A stretch of 64,000 bases of DNA from Oceanimonas baumannii (GTDB lineage Bacteria > Pseudomonadota > Gammaproteobacteria > Enterobacterales > Aeromonadaceae). The position numbers and the translations under genes are program-made. Positions 55,229 through 64,000 of the stretch are shown piece by piece. Every line of letters begins with the position of its first letter. Position 1 is the first letter of the stretch. The stretch spans positions 62,001-126,000 of the forward strand of contig NZ_NQJF01000013.1 of assembly GCF_002245495.1 (NCBI RefSeq). Direction: 5' to 3'. The notes beneath the pieces are model-generated. The model had not been told where the DNA came from, did not search any database, and saw nothing but the letters and a program-made list of their open reading frames with translations.

Positions 55229-56617
55229 ATGAGCGCTATGCTTTGGCAGCAGTGTCTTGCCCGGCTACAGGACGAATTGCCTTCCGCGGAATTCAGCATG
55301 TGGATCCGGCCGCTGCAGGCAGAGCAGGGCGATGAGACCCTGACCCTGTTCGCTCCCAACCGCTTTGTGCTGGACTGGGTACGAGACAAGTACCTTATCC
55401 GTATTAATGGCCTGTTGGGCGAGTTTTGTGGCAACCAATGCCCTCAGCTCAAGTTTGAGGTGGGTAACAAGCGCGCTCAGGTTAATCTGATGGCCGGCAG
55501 TAATGGCCAGAGCCAACGCAGCAGCAAACCGCAGCCGCAGCCTCAGGTGGTGCCTTCATGGAGTGAGCAGGAAGCGGAGCAGCCGCGGATCAATCACAAG
55601 AGCAATATGAACACCAACTACACCTTTAACAACTTTGTTGAAGGTAAGTCGAACCAGCTGGCCCGGGCCGCCGCCCGGCAAGTGGCCGACAACCCGGGTG
55701 GTGCCTACAACCCGTTGTTTCTTTACGGCGGCACCGGTCTGGGCAAGACCCACCTGCTGCATGCGGTGGGCAATGGCATTCGCGAGCGTAAGGCCGATGC
55801 CAGAGTCATCTATATGCACTCTGAGCGCTTTGTACAGGATATGGTGAAAGCACTGCAGAATAATGCCATTGAGGAATTCAAGCGTTATTACCGCAGTGTG
55901 GATGCGTTGCTGATCGACGATATTCAGTTTTTCGCCAACAAGGAACGTTCCCAGGAAGAGTTTTTCCATACCTTTAATGCGTTGCTGGAAGGCAATCAGC
56001 AGATCATTCTGACCTCGGATCGTTACCCTAAAGAGATCGACGGGGTCGAGGATCGTCTTAAATCCCGCTTTGGCTGGGGTCTGACGGTGGCGATTGAGCC
56101 TCCTGAGCTGGAAACCCGGGTCGCGATCCTGATGCGAAAGGCCGCTGAGAACAAGATCCACTTGCCTGATGAAGTCGCTTTCTTTATTGCCAAGCGGCTG
56201 CGCTCCAATGTGCGTGAGCTGGAAGGAGCGCTGAACCGGGTGATCGCCAACGCCAACTTCACCGGCCGCTCCATTAATATCGATTTCGTACGCGAGGCGC
56301 TGCGGGATCTGCTGGCGTTGCAGGAAAAGCTGGTCACCATTGATAACATTCAGAAAACGGTGGCGGAGTATTACAAGATCAAGGTGGCGGATTTGCTGTC
56401 CAAGCGTCGCTCCCGTTCCGTAGCCCGGCCGCGGCAGCTGGCCATGGCTCTGGCCAAGGAGCTGACCAACCATTCATTGCCGGAAATTGGCGATGCTTTT
56501 GGCGGGCGGGATCACACCACTGTGCTGCACGCCTGTCGCAAAATTGGCCAGCTGCGGGAAGAGAGTCATGATATAAAGGAAGATTATTCCAACCTGATTC
56601 GAACCCTGTCTTCCTGA
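55229..56617 (+). CDS. dnaA: Chromosomal replication initiator DnaA
   Basis: 462 aa. Domain I ([14 protein letters not shown]), short variable domain II, AAA+ domain III (Walker [10 protein letters not shown], Walker B LLIDDIQF), domain IV with [15 protein letters not shown] binding DnaA boxes. ATG 55229, with CAGGAG upstream, is preferred; an earlier ATG at 55187 lies in the GATC cluster. Followed by dnaN, recF and gyrB with tight spacing. Confidence 0.97.
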   Translation: MSAMLWQQCLARLQDELPSAEFSMWIRPLQAEQGDETLTLFAPNRFVLDWVRDKYLIRINGLLGEFCGNQCPQLKFEVGNKRAQVNLMAGSNGQSQRSSKPQPQPQVVPSWSEQEAEQPRINHKSNMNTNYTFNNFVEGKSNQLARAAARQVADNPGGAYNPLFLYGGTGLGKTHLLHAVGNGIRERKADARVIYMHSERFVQDMVKALQNNAIEEFKRYYRSVDALLIDDIQFFANKERSQEEFFHTFNALLEGNQQIILTSDRYPKEIDGVEDRLKSRFGWGLTVAIEPPELETRVAILMRKAAENKIHLPDEVAFFIAKRLRSNVRELEGALNRVIANANFTGRSINIDFVREALRDLLALQEKLVTIDNIQKTVAEYYKIKVADLLSKRRSRSVARPRQLAMALAKELTNHSLPEIGDAFGGRDHTTVLHACRKIGQLREESHDIKEDYSNLIRTLSS

Positions 56618-56629
56618 TCGGAGAGCCCC

Positions 56630-57730
56630 ATGCAGTTTACCATCAGCCGCGAAGCCCTGTTGCGCCCTTTGCAACTGGTATCCAGTGCCCTGGGAGGGCG
56701 GCCCAACCTGCCTATTCTCAACAATATTCTGCTGAGTGTGGGTGAGGACTCCCTGTCAATGACCGGCACGGACACTGAAGTGGAAATGGTGGCCAGAGTA
56801 CCGCTGGAAGGTGCCGTCACCGCTGGCCGCACCACAGTGCCGGCGCGCAAGCTGCTGGACATCTGCCGCGGTCTGCCCGACGGCGCTGAGCTGATCTTCA
56901 GCCAGGAAGGAGAGCGGCTGTTGCTGCGCTCCGGTCGCAGCCGTTTTAACCTGTCGACCTTACCGGCAGAAGATTTCCCCAATATTGAAGAGTGGTCTTC
57001 CGAACTGGAATTCGACATTAACCAGCTGGCACTGAAGAAGCTGATTGAAGCGACCCAGTTTTCCATGGCGATTCAGGATGTGCGCTATTACCTGAATGGC
57101 ATGCTGTTTGAAACCGACGGTCACAGCCTGCGCACTGTGGCCACCGATGGTCACCGTCTGGCGACCTGTCAGCGTGAGCTGGAGCAGGAACTGCCGTCCC
57201 AGCAGGTCATTGTACCCCGCAAGGGCGTGCTGGAGCTGGCCAAGTTACTGGAGCATGAAGATCAGGAGGTTCGCTTGCAGGTCGGCAAGAACAACCTGCG
57301 TGCGGTAACCCAGGGCTTTACCTTTACTTCCAAGTTGGTGGATGGTCGTTTCCCTGACTACCGCCGGGTGTTGCCCCGTGAAAGTGACAAAACGCTTATC
57401 TGCGATCGTGAAGGCCTGAAGCAGGCCTTTACCCGGGCGGCGATTCTGTCCAACGAGAAGTTTCGCGGGGTGCGCCTGAATATGCAGGGGCAGACGCTGA
57501 AAATCACTGCCAACAACCCGGAGCAGGAAGAAGCCGAAGAAATGCTGGATGTGCAGTATGACGGCAGTGATCTGGAGATTGGCTTTAACGTTTCCTATGT
57601 GCTCGATGTGCTTGGTACCCTCAAATCGGAACAGGTCAAAATCAGCCTGAAAGATGCCAGCAGCAGTGGTCTTATTGAAGCCGAAGACAATGGCGATGCA
57701 CTTTATGTGGTAATGCCCATGCGGCTGTAA
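56630..57730 (+). CDS. dnaN: DNA polymerase III beta sliding clamp
   Basis: 366 aa, the normal length with three similar subdomains, beginning MQFTISREALLRPLQLVSSA and ending LYVVMPMRL, whose C-terminal M-P-M-R-L forms part of the partner-binding pocket. 12 bases after dnaA; recF starts 1 base after its stop. Confidence 0.97.
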   Translation: MQFTISREALLRPLQLVSSALGGRPNLPILNNILLSVGEDSLSMTGTDTEVEMVARVPLEGAVTAGRTTVPARKLLDICRGLPDGAELIFSQEGERLLLRSGRSRFNLSTLPAEDFPNIEEWSSELEFDINQLALKKLIEATQFSMAIQDVRYYLNGMLFETDGHSLRTVATDGHRLATCQRELEQELPSQQVIVPRKGVLELAKLLEHEDQEVRLQVGKNNLRAVTQGFTFTSKLVDGRFPDYRRVLPRESDKTLICDREGLKQAFTRAAILSNEKFRGVRLNMQGQTLKITANNPEQEEAEEMLDVQYDGSDLEIGFNVSYVLDVLGTLKSEQVKISLKDASSSGLIEAEDNGDALYVVMPMRL

Positions 57731-57731
57731 T

Positions 57732-61248
<3,517 letters not shown>

Positions 61249-61270
61249 CGCCGTATACAGCAACATAAAA

Positions 61271-61293
61271 GGGAGCCAATGGCTCCCTTTTTT
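61271..61293 (+). terminator. Rho-independent terminator after gyrB
   Basis: GGGAGCC-AAT-GGCTCCC hairpin (61271-61287) followed by six Ts. An ATG in the loop (61279) is in frame with the next gene but would put the start inside the terminator. Confidence 0.92.
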
Positions 61294-61338
61294 ATTTACC
61301 ATGGTTCCCGTTGTCTGAGACCAGAGGGAAGGACTCCA

Positions 61339-62094
61339 GTGCTGTTTAATGAACATAGCCCGGTACGGCCGGTGCAGGCCTATGCCAAGGATTACCGCCA
61401 TGGCGACCATGAGCCGGAGCATCAGCATGCCTGTGCCCAGTTGATCCAGGCGCTCAACGGCATTGTGCGGGTGGACACCCGGGAGGGTACCTGGATTATT
61501 CCGCCGGGGCGGGGTGTCTGGGTGCCGGCATATACCCCGCATCAGCTGCGCATGAACGGCCCTGTGCAGTTGCGCACCCTGTTTATCGACTCCCTTGCCC
61601 GGGCTGATCTTCCTGCCGATTGCTGTGTTGTGGAAATCGGCGATTTGCTCAAGGCGTTGATCGTGGCCGCTATCGACATTCCTGACGACTACCACAGCGG
61701 CGGCCGGGCCGAACGGGTAATGGAACTGATCTTGGATGAGTTGCGGGTGTTACCTGTGCTTGGCCTGAATCTACCGGGACTTGCCAGCCCCGAATTACAA
61801 GCCCTGGCGCAGGAGGTGCATCGCCTGCTGTACCAGCCCTGGTCGCTGTCCCGGGCTGCGGCCTGGCTGGGTGTAAGCGAGCGCACCGTCTCCCGTCAGT
61901 TTCAGCGAGAAACCGGCCTGACCTTTGGGGAATGGCTGCGGCGCAAACGCCTGCTGGAGGCGCTGGAAGCCCTGGCGGCCGGTCATACCGTACTGGATGT
62001 GGCACTGGCGGTGGGTTACGACAGTCAGAGCGCTTTCAGTGCCATGTTCCGGCGTCGTCTGGGGGTATCGCCCACTACCTATCTGGGAAACTGA
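61339..62094 (+). CDS. AraC-family regulator
   Basis: About 251 aa. N-terminal cupin-like sensor (HGDHEPEHQHACAQLIQALNG; GRGVWVPAYTPHQLRM) and C-terminal AraC HTH pair (LSRAAAWLGVSERTVSRQFQRETGL; VGYDSQSAFSAMFRRRLGVSP). This cupin-AraC type often controls MFS or efflux genes. GTG 61339 with GGAAGGA upstream is preferred. Overlaps the convergent leuA by 16 bases. Target unknown. Confidence 0.84.
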   Translation: MLFNEHSPVRPVQAYAKDYRHGDHEPEHQHACAQLIQALNGIVRVDTREGTWIIPPGRGVWVPAYTPHQLRMNGPVQLRTLFIDSLARADLPADCCVVEIGDLLKALIVAAIDIPDDYHSGGRAERVMELILDELRVLPVLGLNLPGLASPELQALAQEVHRLLYQPWSLSRAAAWLGVSERTVSRQFQRETGLTFGEWLRRKRLLEALEALAAGHTVLDVALAVGYDSQSAFSAMFRRRLGVSPTTYLGN

Positions 62095-63755
62095 TCGGCG
62101 AGGGCGGCGCCGGTAATATTGATCACCGCCTGCAGTCCCGCCCTGGCCGAATCCGTGTCGATACCTACGCCATGGCGACTGAGTTCTCCATGGCGGCACT
62201 CCAGATAGGCGACTGCCTTACTGCGGCTTGCCTGGCCCAGGGTATGCTCATGGTAGTCGACGATGTCGAGTGACAGGCCGTAATGGTGGTTGATGGCATC
62301 CATCATGGCGGATAACAGGCCATTGCCGTGTCCCTGCAGCGAAATGTGTTCACCGTTGGTATTTATCTTCGCCCTGAGTGTAAGCCCGTTATCGCCGGAC
62401 TCGCTGGCGTAATCCACCAGCGTCAGCCGGGCCGGCTCGGTCAGGCCATATTCCTGCCTGAACAGTGCCCATATCTCCGCGACCGGCAGCTCCTTACCAG
62501 TAATGTCTGTCGCCTCCTGTACCCGCCGGCTGAAATGCTGTTGCAGGCGGCGGGGGAGTTGCAGACCGTGGTTCTGCTCCAGCAGCCAGGCGGCCCCACT
62601 TTTGCCTGACTGGCTGTTGACCCGGATCACCGCCTGGTAGTCACAGCCGACGTCCGCAGGGTCCAGGGGCAGGTAGGGGATGCGCCAGGGAGCATCGGGG
62701 TGGCGCGCCTGCTCGGCAAACCCCTTGCGGATGGCGTCCTGATGAGACCCGGAAAAGGCCGTGAATACCAGTTCGCCGGCATAGGGGTGGCGTGGATGTA
62801 CTGGCAGGCCGTTGCACTCTTCTACCAGAGCGACCAGCTCTCGCAGCCCGGAAAAGTCCAGCCCTGGACTGATACCCTGGGTATAGAGGTTGAGTGCCAG
62901 GGTTACCAGATCCACATTACCGGTGCGTTCGCCGTTACCGAACAGGCAACCTTCAACCCGTGTGGCACCTGCCAGCATGGCCAACTCGGCGCAGGCGACT
63001 CCTGTTCCTCTGTCGTTGTGGGGGTGCACGCTGATGGTTACATGCTCGGTGACCGGCAGCCGGCTCACGAACCATTCAATCTGATCGGCGTAGACGTTGG
63101 GTGTGTTGACCTCGACCGTGGCCGGCAGATTAAGGATCAGCGGTCGGGCATCGCTTGGCTGCCAGGTTTCGATCACTTCGGTGCAGATAGCCAGCGCAAA
63201 TTCGGGTTCGGTGAAACAGAACGTTTCGGGTGAATACTCCAGTACCCAGTCGGTGTGGCTATGGGTATCGCAATGGTCACGTATCTGTGTCACGCCGCGT
63301 ACTGCCAGCGCGATCGTGGCTGCCTTGTCCTGACGGAACACCAATTCACGGAACAAAGGTGCGGTAGCGTTATACAGGTGCACAATCGCCCGGGGTGCCC
63401 CCTGCAGGGCGGCCAGGGTGCGTTCAATCAGATCCGGCCGTGATTGGGTAATGACCTGAATCCAGACGTCTTCCGGGACATGCTTCTGCTCGATCAGTTC
63501 ACGTACAAAGGTGAAGTCGGTATTGGACGCTGCCGGAAAGGCCACTTCTATCTCCTTGAAACCACATTGGACCAGCCGTTCGAACAGCCGCATTTTCTGT
63601 TCCCGGTTCATGGGGTTAACGAGGGCCTGATTGCCGTCGCGCAGATCGGTTGAGCACCAGCGGGGTGCCTGGCTCAGGGTGTTGGCCGGCCAGTTTCGCT
63701 CTGCAAGAGACAAAACATCGGCGCGAGGGTATTTACGGGAAGGGTCGGCGAGCAT
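62079..63755 (-). CDS. leuA: 2-isopropylmalate synthase, type 2 (LeuA)
   Basis: 558 aa. TIM-barrel catalytic domain with STDLRDGNQALVNPM (metal/substrate binding), SVHPHNDRGTGVA and NGERTGNVDL, followed by a C-terminal leucine-responsive regulatory domain. Length and sequence match the LeuA2 (alpha-IPMS, actinobacterial/Pseudomonas-type) form rather than the enteric ~520-aa LeuA. First committed step of leucine synthesis. No leucine attenuator leader was recognised in the 170 bases upstream. Confidence 0.93.
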   Translation of the reverse strand: MLADPSRKYPRADVLSLAERNWPANTLSQAPRWCSTDLRDGNQALVNPMNREQKMRLFERLVQCGFKEIEVAFPAASNTDFTFVRELIEQKHVPEDVWIQVITQSRPDLIERTLAALQGAPRAIVHLYNATAPLFRELVFRQDKAATIALAVRGVTQIRDHCDTHSHTDWVLEYSPETFCFTEPEFALAICTEVIETWQPSDARPLILNLPATVEVNTPNVYADQIEWFVSRLPVTEHVTISVHPHNDRGTGVACAELAMLAGATRVEGCLFGNGERTGNVDLVTLALNLYTQGISPGLDFSGLRELVALVEECNGLPVHPRHPYAGELVFTAFSGSHQDAIRKGFAEQARHPDAPWRIPYLPLDPADVGCDYQAVIRVNSQSGKSGAAWLLEQNHGLQLPRRLQQHFSRRVQEATDITGKELPVAEIWALFRQEYGLTEPARLTLVDYASESGDNGLTLRAKINTNGEHISLQGHGNGLLSAMMDAINHHYGLSLDIVDYHEHTLGQASRSKAVAYLECRHGELSRHGVGIDTDSARAGLQAVINITGAALADQFPR

Positions 63756-63932
63756 AACTCAACTCCTGGTTCATAATGGATAGCCGTTTTATCCTGCCCG
63801 CCAGAGGGAGAGCTTACGCGCGTGACCGGGACATGGGGTATCGCAAACCAGACACTTTGGCCGGACCAGAAATTACCCTGAACTTACTACACTGAAGGGA
63901 GAATGAACGGGTTCTGACAGGGGGCATTCATT

Positions 63933-64000
63933 ATGAGTAATCACAGTCGTAAATATTCCAGCCGGGTGGTGGATGGCAATGCGCGGGCACCGGCCCGGGC
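63933..64000 (+). CDS. ilvD: Start of a gene resembling dihydroxy-acid dehydratase (IlvD), cut by window edge
   Basis: ATG 63933 after AGGGGG opens a frame MSNHSRKYSSRVVDGNARAP... that runs off the window. The S-S-x-V-V-D-G-x-x-R-A-P opening resembles IlvD of the non-enteric type. Divergent from leuA, so a branched-chain amino-acid locus is plausible. Only 22 residues are visible, so the assignment is tentative. Confidence 0.55.
   Translation, partial: MSNHSRKYSSRVVDGNARAPAR

Overview
The window is about 64 kb of gammaproteobacterial chromosome around the replication-initiation cluster. The right half carries yidC-yidD-rnpA-rpmH (leftward) and dnaA-dnaN-recF-gyrB (rightward), with mnmE beside yidC. 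Gene content (azurin, Slam/hemophilin haem uptake, BCCT transporter, a type-2 leuA) and the G+C-rich codon use suggest a marine or brackish member of the Aeromonadales (Oceanimonas/Zobellella-like). That placement is inference; no rRNA or species marker is present.

Layout. 0-7.7 kb: small metabolic and transport modules with LysR regulators (AbgT transporter plus M20 amidohydrolase, a YdgJ-like oxidoreductase, a TDT-family exporter). 7.7-34 kb: a long iron/haem acquisition region. It holds a sitABCD-type Mn/Fe ABC transporter; an ECF sigma/FecR pair; a HasR-like TonB receptor with an 11-G tract; a hemophilin-like secreted haemophore and its Slam (type XI) outer-membrane secretor; a secreted TPR protein; exbB-exbD-tonB; a haem-binding periplasmic protein without its permease; and a second TonB receptor with a PadR regulator. 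It continues with a 5'-truncated receptor abutting a tetR gene, a PPK2 gene, and a DUF3649-PepSY-DUF3325 / PchR-like AraC / FpvA-like receptor siderophore module. Fur-box-like sequences precede several of these units.

34.26-43.08 kb is an accessory island bounded by a perfect 23-bp direct repeat that contains the last 19 bases of mnmE. This is the attachment site used by SGI1-type elements. The island has no recognisable integrase. It carries only a leftward three-gene cassette: a 1524-aa protein with an N-terminal Cap4/DUF4297-like nuclease domain and a STAND-type P-loop ATPase; a ~102-aa unknown protein; and a ~1185-aa SIR2-domain protein without a P-loop. I cannot assign this combination to a named anti-phage system, and it is the best candidate here for an undescribed one.

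43.06-64 kb: mnmE, yidC, yidD, rnpA, rpmH; then an ~8 kb block (polar amino-acid ABC transporter, LysR, CocE/NonD hydrolase, BCCT transporter, azurin) separating rpmH from dnaA; a GATC-rich dnaA upstream region with DnaA boxes (candidate oriC or dnaA control region); dnaA-dnaN-recF-gyrB; an AraC regulator; leuA (type 2); and the first codons of a divergent gene resembling ilvD. No tRNA, rRNA, CRISPR array or intact insertion sequence was seen.
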